Notes: generated by a model not told the origin, from the sequence alone. A stretch of 64,000 nt of DNA from Streptomyces galbus (GCF_005280195.1 NZ_SZPR01000031.1:221080-285079); one strand, 5' to 3'; counted from the first letter of the stretch, positions 19,190 through 28,345 are shown. A program made the numbers and translations.

Positions 19190-21043
19190 TCAGTCGTCTT
19201 CGCCGTCGCCGAAGTCCGGGCGGACGTCCCGGGCGGCCATGATCTCGTCGTTGGAGGTGCCGGCGGCGACCATCGGCCACACCATCGCGTCCTCGTGGAC
19301 GATGAAGTCGATGACCACCGGGCGGTCGTTGATGCTGTTGGCCTCTTCGATGACCTTGTCGAGGTCGGCGGGGTCCTCGCAGCGGATCGAGTAGCAGCCC
19401 ATGGCCTCCGACAGCTTCACGAAGTCGGGGACGCGGGTGCCGCGGGCCTGCGGGTTGACGTCGTCGGGCCCGGAGTGCAGCACCGTGTTGGAGTAGCGCT
19501 GGTTGTAGAACAGGGTCTGCCACTGGCGGACCATCCCGAGGGCGCCGTTGTTGATGACCGCGACCTTGATCGGGATGTTGTTCAGGGCGCAGGTGGTGAG
19601 CTCCTGGTTGGTCATCTGGAAGCAGCCGTCGCCGTCGATCGCCCACACCGTCTGCTGCGGCGCGCCGGCCTTGGCACCCATCGCGGCCGGGACCGCGTAG
19701 CCCATGGTGCCCGCGCCGCCGGAGTTCAGCCAGGTGGCGGGCTTCTCGTACGTGATGAAGTGCGCGGCCCACATCTGGTGCTGGCCGACGCCCGCCGTGA
19801 AGATCGTGCCCTCCGGGGCGAGGCGGCCGATGCGCTCGATGACCTGCTGCGGGGAGAGCGAGCCGTCCGCGGGCAGGTCGTAGCCCAGCGGGTAGGTCGA
19901 GCGCCAGCGGTCGAGGTCCTTCCACCAGGCGCCGTAGTCGCCGCGGTGGCCCTCGGCGTGCTCCTTCTGGACCGCCTGCACCAGGTCGGCGATGACCTCG
20001 CGGGCGTCACCGACGATCGGCACGTCGGCGGCGCGGTTCTTGCCGATCTCGGCCGGGTCGATGTCCGCGTGGACGATCTTGGCGAACGGCGCGAAGCTGT
20101 CCAGCTTGCCGGTGACGCGGTCGTCGAAGCGGGCGCCGAGGGCGACGATCAGGTCGGCCTTCTGCAGCGCGGTGACGGCGGCGACGGAGCCGTGCATGCC
20201 CGGCATCCCCAGGTGCTGCGGGTGGCTGTCGGGGAACGCGCCCAGCGCCATGAGGGTGGTGGTGACGGGCGCGCCGGTCAGCTCGGCGAGGACCTTCAGC
20301 TCGGCGGTGGCCTGCGCCTTCAGCACGCCGCCGCCGACGTAGAGCACGGGCCGCCTGGCGGCGGTGATCAGCTTCGCGGCCTCGCGGATCTGCTTGGCGT
20401 GCGGCTTGGTCACCGGCCGGTAGCCGGGCAGGTCCAGGACCGGCGGCCAGGAGAAGGTGGTCTGCTTCTGCAGGATGTCCTTGGGGATGTCGACCAGGAC
20501 CGGACCGGGGCGGCCGGTGGAGGCGATGTGGAACGCCTCCGCGATCACCCGGGGGATGTCCTCGCCCTTGGTCACCAGGAAGCTGTGCTTGGTGATCGGC
20601 ATGGTGATGCCGACGATGTCCGCCTCCTGGAAGGCGTCGGTGCCGATCGCCGAGGAGACCACCTGGCCGGTGATCGCGACCAGCGGCACGGAGTCCATCT
20701 GCGCGTCGGCGATCGGGGTCACCAGGTTGGTGGCGCCCGGTCCCGAGGTCGCCATGCAGACGCCGACCTTGCCGGTGGCCTGCGCGTAGCCGGTGGCCGC
20801 GTGGCCGGCGCCCTGCTCGTGGCGGACCAGGATGTGGCGGACCTTGGTGGAGTCCATCAGCGGGTCGTACGCCGGGAGGATCGTGCCGCCGGGGATGCCG
20901 AACACCGTGTCGACACCGACCTCCTCGAGCGAACGGATGAGGGACTGCGCACCCGTGACGTGCTCGGGGGCGGACTGGTGTCCTCCGGATCGGGGCCGCG
21001 GCTGCGGGTGAGGGGCCCCGGTGGCCTGCTCGGTCATCGGCAT
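19190..21043 (-). CDS. ilvB: Acetolactate synthase large subunit
   Basis: A 617-residue ThDP enzyme that makes 2-acetolactate and 2-aceto-2-hydroxybutyrate, first common step of valine/leucine/isoleucine synthesis. GAQSLIRSLEEVGVDTVFGI and HEQGAGHAATGYAQATGKVG (with the ThDP glutamate) start the PYR domain; a central FAD region follows; the PP domain has GDGCFQMTNQELTT and NNGALGMVRQWQ. Start MPMTEQATG with GAGAAGAGA upstream. Expression is probably controlled by the leader peptide and terminator immediately upstream (21118-21235). Confidence 0.97.
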   Translation of the reverse strand: MPMTEQATGAPHPQPRPRSGGHQSAPEHVTGAQSLIRSLEEVGVDTVFGIPGGTILPAYDPLMDSTKVRHILVRHEQGAGHAATGYAQATGKVGVCMATSGPGATNLVTPIADAQMDSVPLVAITGQVVSSAIGTDAFQEADIVGITMPITKHSFLVTKGEDIPRVIAEAFHIASTGRPGPVLVDIPKDILQKQTTFSWPPVLDLPGYRPVTKPHAKQIREAAKLITAARRPVLYVGGGVLKAQATAELKVLAELTGAPVTTTLMALGAFPDSHPQHLGMPGMHGSVAAVTALQKADLIVALGARFDDRVTGKLDSFAPFAKIVHADIDPAEIGKNRAADVPIVGDAREVIADLVQAVQKEHAEGHRGDYGAWWKDLDRWRSTYPLGYDLPADGSLSPQQVIERIGRLAPEGTIFTAGVGQHQMWAAHFITYEKPATWLNSGGAGTMGYAVPAAMGAKAGAPQQTVWAIDGDGCFQMTNQELTTCALNNIPIKVAVINNGALGMVRQWQTLFYNQRYSNTVLHSGPDDVNPQARGTRVPDFVKLSEAMGCYSIRCEDPADLDKVIEEANSINDRPVVIDFIVHEDAMVWPMVAAGTSNDEIMAARDVRPDFGDGEDD

Positions 21044-21117
21044 TCTCTTCTCGATGCTGAGGGTTTTTGCGAGGTTCGGGCGGGGTTCGGCTGCCGCACG
21101 ACAGGTATCCGTGCAAC

Positions 21118-21193
21118 AAAAAACCCCTCGTGCCGTAAGGCAAGCGAGGGGAGCGCGCCGGGTGGAGGTCGCTGAGCGGTGGAGGGCTCAGCG
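21118..21193 (-). promoter_or_regulatory. Transcription attenuator of ilvBNC
   Basis: On the minus strand, directly after the leader-peptide stop, CGCTGAGC-N8-GCTCAGCG forms a first hairpin (21193-21170). About 20 nt later CCCCTCGC.../...CGAGGGG with an inner GCC/GGC pairing forms the terminator (21151-21124), followed by six T (21123-21118). With the Ile-Leu-Val codons upstream this is a ribosome-mediated attenuator: stalling at those codons should favour readthrough into ilvB. This element is known for Streptomyces ilvB. Confidence 0.85.
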
Positions 21194-21235
21194 TCAGCCG
21201 ACGCGCTGTCCAAGTACGAGAATTCGGGTGCGCAT
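21194..21235 (-). CDS. ilvB leader peptide, 13 aa
   Basis: Encodes MRTRILVLGQRVG. The run Ile-Leu-Val-Leu uses codons ATT, CTC, GTA, CTT, three of them rare in this GC-rich genome, which would sharpen stalling when charged branched-chain tRNAs run low. GGGAGGG lies about 8 nt before the ATG. The peptide ends on the TGA that abuts the first attenuator hairpin. A TTGACA-like hexamer at 21272-21267 could be the -35 box, but I cannot see a convincing -10. Confidence 0.88.
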   Translation of the reverse strand: MRTRILVLGQRVG

Positions 21236-21268
21236 GGCACTGACCCTCCCCCCGACGCGCACCACGTG

Positions 21269-24200
21269 TCAAGTGGGTGGGACGGGCGTCTCATCATGTG
21301 AGCAGAGGGCGGTCCCACCACCGAGGACGGCGGTGACCCCTCCGGTGTACCGCAGGGCCGCGCCGCCCGCGAGCGCCGGTTCGGCCGTGCCCTGCGGCAC
21401 CGGACAGCGCCCGGCGCGCAGCGAGCGGCGCAGCCGGTACTCGTCCAGCGGGCCCGAGAAGGCCATGCCCTGGCCGTGGGTGCAGCCCATCGCGCGCAGG
21501 GCGACGACCTGTTCGGGCAGGTCCACGCCCTCGGCCACGGACTGCAGCCCCAGGTCGGCGGCGATCCTCAGCAGCCCGCTGGTGATCTTGTGCAGCCGGG
21601 CGGACTCGACGACGCCCTCGACCAGACCGCGGTCGAGCCGCAGCACGTCCACGGGGAGCCTGCGCAGCGCCGTGAGCGCGCCGTAGCCGCTGCCGAAGGC
21701 GTCCAGCGCGACGCGCACCCCGTGCCGGCGCAGGGCGCCCAGGCGGCGCTCCAGCTCGTCGAAGGAGACCCGCGGGTCGAGGTCGGTGACCTCGACGACG
21801 AGCGAGCCCGACGGCAGGCCGTGCCGGGTCAGCAGGGCCTCCACGGAGCCGGGCGGCATCGACCGGTCCACCAGCCGCCGCGCGCCCATGCGCACGCCCA
21901 CCGGGGCGCTCAGGCCGGCCGCGGCCCGCTCGGCGGCCTGCGCGACGGCCTTCTCCAGCATCCAGCGGCCCAGCTCCGCGGTGCGGTCGCCGTCCTCGGC
22001 CACCCGCAGGAACTCCGCGGGCGTGAACAGCACGCCCTGGGAGGACCGCCAGCGCGCCTCGGCGGTGACCGCGGTGATCCGGCCGTCGGCCAGGCGCACC
22101 ACGGGCTGGTGCAGCAGCGTGAACTCGCCGTCGTGCAGGGCGGCCCGCAGCCGGGTGGCCAGCTCCGCCTTGCGGACGACGTCCTGCTGCATCTGCGGCT
22201 TGTACAGCTCGACGCGGCCCTTGCCGGCCGCCTTGGCCCGGTACATCGCGAGGTCGGCGTTGCGCAGGAGCTCGCCCGCGCCGAGGCCCGGCTCGGCGAA
22301 GGCCACGCCGATGGAGGCGGCGACCCGGACGTCGGAGCCGTCGATGTCGTAGGGCTGGGAGAGGGTGAGTCTGAGGCGGTCGGCGAGCTCCAGGATGTGC
22401 CGTTCGCGTGCGCCGCGGTCGCGGGTGGTGTCGCCGACGATCAGGGCCGCGAACTCGTCGCCGCCGAGCCGCGAGGCGGTGTCGCCCTGGCGGACCGCAT
22501 CCTGCAGGCGGCGGGCGGCCTGGACGAGCAGGGCGTCGCCGGCCTGGTGCCCGATGGTGTCGTTGACCGCCTTGAAGCCGTCGAGGTCGATGAAGAGCAC
22601 GGCGGTGTTGCGCAGGGCGGTGCCCCGGTCGGAGCTGCGGCGGCCGGACAGGGCGTGCTGGACGCGCCGGGTGAACAGGGCGCGGTTGGGCAGGTCGGTG
22701 AGCGGGTCGTGCTCGGCGTTATGCTGCAACTGCGCCTGGAGGCGGACGCGTTCGGTCACGTCACGGCAGTTGAAGATGAGGCCGCCGTGGTGGCGGTTGA
22801 CGGTGGACTCGACGTTGAGCCAGCCCCCGCCGCTCCCGGCGTCGCCCGGCCGGGCGGCGCCCCCGCCGCCGGACCGGAAGCCGCCGGACCGGAAGCGGCA
22901 CTCGATGCGGGTGGTGGGTTCCTCGGCGGGGTCGGCGGCGAGGAAGCGGCGCAGTTCGTGCACCACGCAGCCGAGGTCCTCCGGGTGGATCAGACCGGCC
23001 AGTTCGGTGCCGACCAGTTCCTCGGCGGGGCGGCCGTAGACCCCGGCGGCGGCCGGGGAGACGTAGCGCAGGACGCCGCTGGGGGCGGCGATCATGATGA
23101 CGTCGCTGGAGCCCTGCACCAGGGAGCGGAAGTGGTTCTCCTTCTGCGCCAGTTCCTGGGTGAGGGTGATGTTGTCCAGCAGCATGATGCCCTGGCGCAC
23201 CACGAGGGCCAGGACGACGGCCCCGCCGGTGATCAGGACGACGCGGTCGACGCTGCGGCCGTTGAGCACGTTGTAGAGGATGCCCAGCGTGCAGACGGCG
23301 GCGGCGAGGTACGGCGTGAGGGCGGCCAGGGAGCCGGTGATCGGCCGGGTGGCCGGGTAGCGACCGGGGTCGCCGCCCGGGGCCGCCGGCGCCTGGACCG
23401 CAGGGTGCGCCGGGGCCGCGGCCGGGGCGTGCGGGGTGCCGGTGCGCTGTCCGGGCAGGTGCTCGTGGACCACGCGCGTGTGCCCCTCGCGCGCCGCCTG
23501 GCGGCGGGCGTGGCGGGTGGAGGCCCACGGGGCGTACGCGAGCAGCAGGGAGCCCGCGAACCAGCCGGCGTCCAGGAGCTGGCCCGAGCGGTAGTTGTTG
23601 TGCAGCAGCGGGGAGGTGAACAGGGCGTCGCACATCACGGTGAGGGCGAGTGCCCCGATCGCGGTGTTCACCGCCGTGCGGTTCACGGTCGAGCGCCGGA
23701 AGTGCAGCACCAGCACCATGCTCACCAGGGCGATGTCCATCAGCGGGTACGCCAGGGACAGCGCGGCGTGCGCGACGCTGGGTCCGTCGAACCGGGCGGC
23801 CTGGGCGAGCGCGAGGCTCCACGACAGGGTGAGCAGCGAGCCGGCGATCAGCCAGGCGTCCAGGGCGAGGCAGACCCATCCGGCCTTGGTCATGGGCCGG
23901 GTGGCGAGCACCAGCAGGCCGACGATGGCCGGCGGGGCGAAGCACAGGAAGAACAGGTCGGCGTAGGAGGGGCTGGGCACGGGCCGCCGCAGGACGACCT
24001 CGTACCATCCCCAGACGCCGTTGCCGAGGGCCGCCATCGCCGAGGAGAGGGCGAACAGCAGCCAGGCCGGTCGAAAGCGCACCCGGCGGGTGCGCGCGTA
24101 GAGGAAGCAGGAGACGGCCGCGGTGCCGGCCGCGGCGGCCAGCCCGAAGTCGCCCATGACCAGGGCGAGTCGCTCGGAGCCCCAGTCGAGTGCGGAGCCG

Positions 24201-24562
24201 ACGGCGTATCCCGCGCAGACCAGGGCCAGCAGCATCTGGTGGACCAGGCCGGGCCGCAGGGGCGCGGAGGGCCGGGGTCCGACCGGGGCGGCGCCCACCG
24301 GGGGCCGCTCCCTCGGCGTCCCGTCGAGCACGGGCGTGGAGGTCGACGTCGGCGAGGTCACCGGGGCCTCCTGGCGCGCGCCGGCCCCGGGTCCCGCAGG
24401 GCCCGGTGGACCGGGTGGGTCTGCCGGCGACGGCCGCCCGGCCGGCGGGGGTGACTGGTCCGTGCGCCCTGAAGGCCGGGAGGTGCGCCGTGGGCGCGTC
24501 TGCGCGCCGTCGTGCGCCAGGGTCGCCGCCGACGGCTCCGCCGCGTCGGGTCGTTCGTCCAT
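21269..24562 (-). CDS. cdgC: CdgC-type membrane PAS-GGDEF-EAL c-di-GMP protein
   Basis: About 1097 residues: a proline-rich N-terminus, about ten membrane helices, a PAS domain (HFRSLVQGSSDVIMIAAPSG), GGDEF and EAL domains. The cyclase motif RLGGDEF (about residue 700) is intact and RQGD five residues before it is an inhibitory I-site. The EAL domain is degenerate: EAL reads EAR, the metal-site Asn region reads VRMG, DDFG reads DAFG, KIDR reads RLDR. I expect diguanylate cyclase activity without phosphodiesterase. Position next to ilvB and architecture match Streptomyces CdgC. Start ATG 24562 is chosen because the upstream in-frame stretch (from 24676) has poor GC at third positions and contains BldD-like boxes. 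Confidence 0.88.
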   Translation of the reverse strand: MDERPDAAEPSAATLAHDGAQTRPRRTSRPSGRTDQSPPPAGRPSPADPPGPPGPAGPGAGARQEAPVTSPTSTSTPVLDGTPRERPPVGAAPVGPRPSAPLRPGLVHQMLLALVCAGYAVGSALDWGSERLALVMGDFGLAAAAGTAAVSCFLYARTRRVRFRPAWLLFALSSAMAALGNGVWGWYEVVLRRPVPSPSYADLFFLCFAPPAIVGLLVLATRPMTKAGWVCLALDAWLIAGSLLTLSWSLALAQAARFDGPSVAHAALSLAYPLMDIALVSMVLVLHFRRSTVNRTAVNTAIGALALTVMCDALFTSPLLHNNYRSGQLLDAGWFAGSLLLAYAPWASTRHARRQAAREGHTRVVHEHLPGQRTGTPHAPAAAPAHPAVQAPAAPGGDPGRYPATRPITGSLAALTPYLAAAVCTLGILYNVLNGRSVDRVVLITGGAVVLALVVRQGIMLLDNITLTQELAQKENHFRSLVQGSSDVIMIAAPSGVLRYVSPAAAGVYGRPAEELVGTELAGLIHPEDLGCVVHELRRFLAADPAEEPTTRIECRFRSGGFRSGGGGAARPGDAGSGGGWLNVESTVNRHHGGLIFNCRDVTERVRLQAQLQHNAEHDPLTDLPNRALFTRRVQHALSGRRSSDRGTALRNTAVLFIDLDGFKAVNDTIGHQAGDALLVQAARRLQDAVRQGDTASRLGGDEFAALIVGDTTRDRGARERHILELADRLRLTLSQPYDIDGSDVRVAASIGVAFAEPGLGAGELLRNADLAMYRAKAAGKGRVELYKPQMQQDVVRKAELATRLRAALHDGEFTLLHQPVVRLADGRITAVTAEARWRSSQGVLFTPAEFLRVAEDGDRTAELGRWMLEKAVAQAAERAAAGLSAPVGVRMGARRLVDRSMPPGSVEALLTRHGLPSGSLVVEVTDLDPRVSFDELERRLGALRRHGVRVALDAFGSGYGALTALRRLPVDVLRLDRGLVEGVVESARLHKITSGLLRIAADLGLQSVAEGVDLPEQVVALRAMGCTHGQGMAFSGPLDEYRLRRSLRAGRCPVPQGTAEPALAGGAALRYTGGVTAVLGGGTALCSHDETPVPPT

Positions 24563-24661
24563 AGGCCGTGCATCGCCCGTCGCCCCCCTGCAGTCTGAAA
24601 TGTCCGTCCCCGGCGCCGAACGTGCACGGCGCAGCCCCTGTCGGGACGATACACCAGGATC

Positions 24662-24697
24662 GTCACTCAGGGACATAGTTCCTCTACGCTCAGTGAC
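24662..24697 (-). promoter_or_regulatory. Two tandem BldD-like boxes upstream of cdgC
   Basis: The published BldD consensus is nTnACnCWGnGTnAn. On the minus strand ATGTCCCTGAGTGAC (24676-24662) matches at all fixed positions but one, and GTCACTGAGCGTAGA (24697-24683) at all but two. Their centres are 21 bp apart, two helical turns. They lie 100-135 bp before the chosen cdgC start. Cyclase genes are known BldD targets, so feedback by BldD-c-di-GMP is likely. Confidence 0.6.
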
Positions 24698-24758
24698 GAC
24701 CAGCGGCGACGCGCGCACGGACCGCGTACGGGGGACTGCGGAGGGTGCCCGGAGCGGC

Positions 24759-25733
24759 TCAGTCGCTCGCCGCGCCCGTCGTCAGGATCACGTTCCGCAG
24801 CGGCTCCCGGTTCACGTACCGGCCCAACTGGTCCACCAGCAGCCGCTCGGCGCGGGGCAGGAAGGCGGAGGTGGGGCCGCCGACGTGCGGGCTGATGAGC
24901 ACACCGGGCGCCTGCCACAACGGGTGGCCGGGCGGCAGCGGTTCGGGGTCCACGACGTCCAGGGCGGCGGTGACGCGGCCGCTCTCCAGGGCGGCGAGCA
25001 GGGCGTCGGTGTCGACGACGGCCCCGCGGGCGACGTTGACCAGGAGCGCGCCCTGCTTCATCCGGGCCAGGAAGTCCTTGTCCACCAGGCCGCGGGTGGC
25101 CTCGGTGAGCGGGGTGGACAGGATGACGACGTCCGCGTCGGGGAGCAGGGCGGGCAGATCGGCGATCGGGTGCACCGGACCGCGCTCCGTGGTGCGCGCG
25201 GAGCGCGCGACGCGCACCACCCGCGCGAGTTCGAACGGCGCGAGCCGGTCCTCGACGGCGGCGCCGATCGAGCCGTAGCCGACGATCAGCACGCTCCGGT
25301 CGGCGAGCGCGGGGTGGAAGGCGCTCTGCCAGCGCCCCTCCTGCTGCGCCCGCACGAACCCGGGGATGCCGCGCAGCGAGGCCAGGGTGAGGGCGACGGC
25401 CAGTTCGGCGGTGCTCGCCTCGTGCACCCCGCGGGCGTTGCACAGGCTGACGCCGGCGGGCAGGTCGGACAGGTGGCCGGTGATGTCGTCGACGCCCGCG
25501 CTGAGGGTCTGCACCACGCGGACGTTGCGCAGCAGCGGCAGCGGTCGCACCTTCACGGACTGCCGCTTGAGGTAGGGCACGACGTAGACGGCGCAGTCCG
25601 CCGGGTCCCCGGGGAAGGGCTGGGTGCCGTCGTCCCCGCCGTCGTAGAAGAGGTAGTTGGGGCCCTCGGGCAGGCCGTCGATGCCGTCGGGCGGGAGCGG
25701 GAGCCATACGTCTCGGGGCGCGTCGTGGGTCAT
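24759..25733 (-). CDS. D-isomer-specific 2-hydroxyacid dehydrogenase
   Basis: A 324-residue NAD(P)-dependent reductase/dehydrogenase of 2-oxo/2-hydroxy acids. Rossmann motif LIVGYGSIGAAVEDRL; catalytic and cofactor motifs VNVARGAVVDTDAL, ALDVVDPEPLPPGHPLW and ISPHVGG with the catalytic histidine. The substrate pocket does not match a named subfamily, so the acid is unknown. No Shine-Dalgarno site precedes the ATG; TAGCCT ends 6 nt before it, so the message may be leaderless, though no good -35 is visible. Divergent from the aldo/keto reductase gene. Confidence 0.85.
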   Translation of the reverse strand: MTHDAPRDVWLPLPPDGIDGLPEGPNYLFYDGGDDGTQPFPGDPADCAVYVVPYLKRQSVKVRPLPLLRNVRVVQTLSAGVDDITGHLSDLPAGVSLCNARGVHEASTAELAVALTLASLRGIPGFVRAQQEGRWQSAFHPALADRSVLIVGYGSIGAAVEDRLAPFELARVVRVARSARTTERGPVHPIADLPALLPDADVVILSTPLTEATRGLVDKDFLARMKQGALLVNVARGAVVDTDALLAALESGRVTAALDVVDPEPLPPGHPLWQAPGVLISPHVGGPTSAFLPRAERLLVDQLGRYVNREPLRNVILTTGAASD

Positions 25734-25807
25734 GCCAGGAGGCTATGTCAGGGGCGTGCGGGCGCAGAGGTTAGGTTGGGGGTCGGCACAGGGAGGGTCA
25801 CGGGCAG

Positions 25808-26809
25808 GTGGAGCGCAGGACGATCGGCGCGGGGGCGCTCGCGGTGGGGGCCGTCGGACTCGGGTGCATGCCGATGAGCTGGGCGTACAGCGCGTCGCGG
25901 CAGCGGGGCGAGGAGTCGCTGAGGGCCGTGCACCGGGCGCTAGACCTGGGTGTCTCGCTGCTCGACACGGCCGACATGTACGGCCCGTTCACCAACGAGC
26001 TTTTGCTGGGGCGGGCGTTGAAGGAGCGGCGGCAGGACGCGTTCGTGTCGACGAAGGTCGGCCTGCTCATCGGTGAGCAGCACATCGTGGCCAACGGCCG
26101 CCCCGGGTACGTCAGGAGGGCCTGCGACGCCTCGCTGCGCCGGCTGCAGACCGATGTGATCGACCTCTACCAGTTGCACCGCGCCGACCCCGAGGTGCCC
26201 GTCGAGGAGACCTGGGGCGCCATGGCGGACCTGGTGCGGGCGGGCAAGGTGCGGGCGCTCGGGCTGTGCGCGGTCGGCGTGCGGGGCGGCCGCCGCACGC
26301 CGGGGCCCCGCTTGTACGACGCCACGCTGCGCCAGCTGGGACGGGTGCAGCAGGTCTTCCCGGTGAGCGCGGTCGAGGCCGAGCTGTCGGTGTGGTCGCC
26401 CGAGGCGCTGGACGCGCTGCTGCCGTGGTGCGAGGAGCGGGGTGTGGGGTTCCTCGCGGCGATGCCCCTGGGGAACGGTTTCCTCACCGGCACCCTCAGG
26501 CCCGGCGCGGGCTTCGAGCCCGAGGACCTGCGCGCCCGGCACCCCCGCTTCACGGCCGAGATGATGGCCGCGAACCAGCCCGTCGTGGCGGGTCTGCGCC
26601 GGATCGCCCGCCGCCACGGCGAGGACGTCACCGCCGCGCAGGTGGCGCTGGCCTGGGTGCTGTCCCGGGGGCGGCACGTCATACCGGTGCCGGGCACCAA
26701 GCAGGAGCGGTGGGTCGCGCAGAACGCGGCGGCGGCCGGCCTGCGGCTCACGCCGGAGGACCTGGCGGAGATCGACGGGCTGCCCGCCGCGCAGGGGTCC
26801 TGGGACTGA
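25808..26809 (+). CDS. Aldo/keto reductase
   Basis: A 333-residue NADPH-dependent carbonyl reductase, (beta/alpha)8 fold. The catalytic tetrad can be placed: Asp and Tyr in LLDTADMYGP, Lys in VSTKVGL, His in DLYQLHRAD. LGCMPMSWAYSAS at the N-terminus and VPGTKQERWVAQN (cofactor phosphate) near the end match the AKR13-like bacterial group. The GTG at 25808 has GGGAGGG upstream. Substrate unknown; the divergent 2-hydroxyacid dehydrogenase suggests but does not prove a shared role. Confidence 0.85.
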   Translation: MERRTIGAGALAVGAVGLGCMPMSWAYSASRQRGEESLRAVHRALDLGVSLLDTADMYGPFTNELLLGRALKERRQDAFVSTKVGLLIGEQHIVANGRPGYVRRACDASLRRLQTDVIDLYQLHRADPEVPVEETWGAMADLVRAGKVRALGLCAVGVRGGRRTPGPRLYDATLRQLGRVQQVFPVSAVEAELSVWSPEALDALLPWCEERGVGFLAAMPLGNGFLTGTLRPGAGFEPEDLRARHPRFTAEMMAANQPVVAGLRRIARRHGEDVTAAQVALAWVLSRGRHVIPVPGTKQERWVAQNAAAAGLRLTPEDLAEIDGLPAAQGSWD

Positions 26810-26956
26810 CACCGGCGGGCTTCCGGGCCCCCGGCACGCGACGCGTCGGCGTCCGTTCCGCCGCCCCGGAGCGGTTCGCTGTGCGGTGATCGGGAACCCG
26901 GGGAGCCGCGCGCGGTGTATGACAGGGAGAACCCGCCGCGTCGAAGGGACGAGATC

Positions 26957-28111
26957 GTGCAACGTCGAGCCGTACCGGCCGTGTTGGCCGTGAGCGCGCT
27001 GCTGCTGACGGCCGGCTGCTCCGCCGGCGACGGGGGCGCGCCGGACACCGGCCGCACCTCGGCCGGGACCGCTCCGGCGCGGTCCGCGTCCCCGAGCCCG
27101 GCCGAGCCGACGCCACCGGCGAAGGGCACGGTGAAGGTGGTCCGCACGGTCACCGGGGGCCTGGACACACCGTGGGGCCTCGCCCCGGTCCCGGACGGCG
27201 ACCTGCTGGTCTCCTCCCGCGACGGGGGCACGATCACCCGGATCGACGCGGACACCGGCCGCAGGACCGAGCTGGGCGAGGTCGCGGGCGTGGAACCGGA
27301 CGGCGAGGGCGGCCTGCTGGGCATCGCCCTGTCCCCCGACTACGCCTCGGACCACATGATCTACGCGTACCTCACGTCGGCGTCGGACAACCGCGTGGTC
27401 CGGATGCTGTACGACGACAAGAAGCCGGCCGGCGAGCAGCTCGGCGCGCCCGACACGGTCTTCAAGGGCATCCCCAAGGGAGTGATCCACAACGGCGGCC
27501 GGATCGCCTTCGGACCCGACCGGATGCTCTACGTCGGCACCGGCGAGACCGGCGAGCGGGGGCTGGCCCAGGACAAGGACTCCCTGGCCGGCAAGATCCT
27601 GCGCCTGACGCCCGAGGGCGAGCCGGCCCCGGGCAACCCGTTCGGCTCCCCGGTGTACTCCTACGGCCACCGCAACGTGCAGGGCCTGGCCTGGGACGAC
27701 AGGCAGCGGCTGTTCGCTTCGGAGTTCGGGCAGGACACCTGGGACGAACTGAACGCGATCAAGCCGGGCGGCAACTACGGCTGGCCCGAGGCCGAGGGCA
27801 GGAGCGACGACGCGGCGTACCAGAACCCGGTCGCCCAGTGGCACACCGACGACGCCTCCCCCAGCGGCCTCGCCTACGCCCGGGGCTCCCTGTGGACGGC
27901 GGGGCTGAAGGGGCAGCGCCTGTGGCGCATCCCGCTCGAGGGCACCCGGGCGTCCGCGGCCCCGCAGGACTTCCTCCAGGGTGAGTACGGGCGGCTGCGG
28001 ACGGTGGTGGCCGCCGGCGGGGACAAGCTGTGGCTGACCACGAGCAACACGGACGGGCGGGGGACGCCGAAGAAGGGCGACGACCGGATTCTGGAGCTGG
28101 AGGTCAGCTAG
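26957..28111 (+). CDS. PQQ-type glucose/sorbosone dehydrogenase-like lipoprotein
   Basis: A 384-residue exported protein with lipoprotein signal (VLAVSALLLTAGC) and a Thr/Ala/Pro linker, then a six-bladed beta-propeller of the soluble glucose dehydrogenase family: GLDTPWGLAPVPDGDLLVSS, EGGLLGIALSPDY, IHNGGRIAFGPDRMLYVGTG, YGHRNVQGLAWD, EFGQDTWDELN and GGNYGWPEAEG. It would oxidise an aldose at the cell surface if PQQ is available; no PQQ synthesis gene is visible here. GTG at 26957 is preceded by GAAGGGAC. Its last 8 nt overlap the convergent gene. Confidence 0.87.
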   Translation: MQRRAVPAVLAVSALLLTAGCSAGDGGAPDTGRTSAGTAPARSASPSPAEPTPPAKGTVKVVRTVTGGLDTPWGLAPVPDGDLLVSSRDGGTITRIDADTGRRTELGEVAGVEPDGEGGLLGIALSPDYASDHMIYAYLTSASDNRVVRMLYDDKKPAGEQLGAPDTVFKGIPKGVIHNGGRIAFGPDRMLYVGTGETGERGLAQDKDSLAGKILRLTPEGEPAPGNPFGSPVYSYGHRNVQGLAWDDRQRLFASEFGQDTWDELNAIKPGGNYGWPEAEGRSDDAAYQNPVAQWHTDDASPSGLAYARGSLWTAGLKGQRLWRIPLEGTRASAAPQDFLQGEYGRLRTVVAAGGDKLWLTTSNTDGRGTPKKGDDRILELEVS

Positions 28112-28298
28112 GGGGTGTCTCCTCCCCCGAGCCGTCCTGCTCGGGCGGGCGGACGACCACCGTCCCGGAGGCGAGGTCTATCGGTCCCCGGCCGGGATCG
28201 GCGTCGCCGACGTCCTCGCGGGTCAGCTCCAGGCGGTTCTGCTCGTCCCGGGTGTGCTTGCGCCCCGGCGCGAACAGGTCCTCGAAGGCGTTGAACAT
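28104..28298 (-). CDS. Small conserved actinobacterial protein, 64 aa (DUF6191-like)
   Basis: Begins MFNAFEDLFAPGRKHTRDEQ and ends in an acidic, proline-rich tail. The N-terminal phrase is recurrent in short Streptomyces proteins of unknown function. No membrane segment or catalytic motif. GGAGGA lies 8 nt before the ATG. It follows the LAL regulator by 47 nt in the same direction and may be cotranscribed. Confidence 0.7.
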   Translation of the reverse strand: MFNAFEDLFAPGRKHTRDEQNRLELTREDVGDADPGRGPIDLASGTVVVRPPEQDGSGEETPPS

Positions 28299-28345
28299 CG
28301 CGCTTCCTCCCGCGTCCGGGGGCGGCGCCGGGGTCCGGCGCCGTC

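Noticed and set aside
24563..24676. Longer cdgC start at ATG 24676 with GAGGA close by
   Set aside because: The extra 38 codons have many AT-ending codons, ribosome-site spacing is short, and the stretch overlaps the BldD-like boxes.
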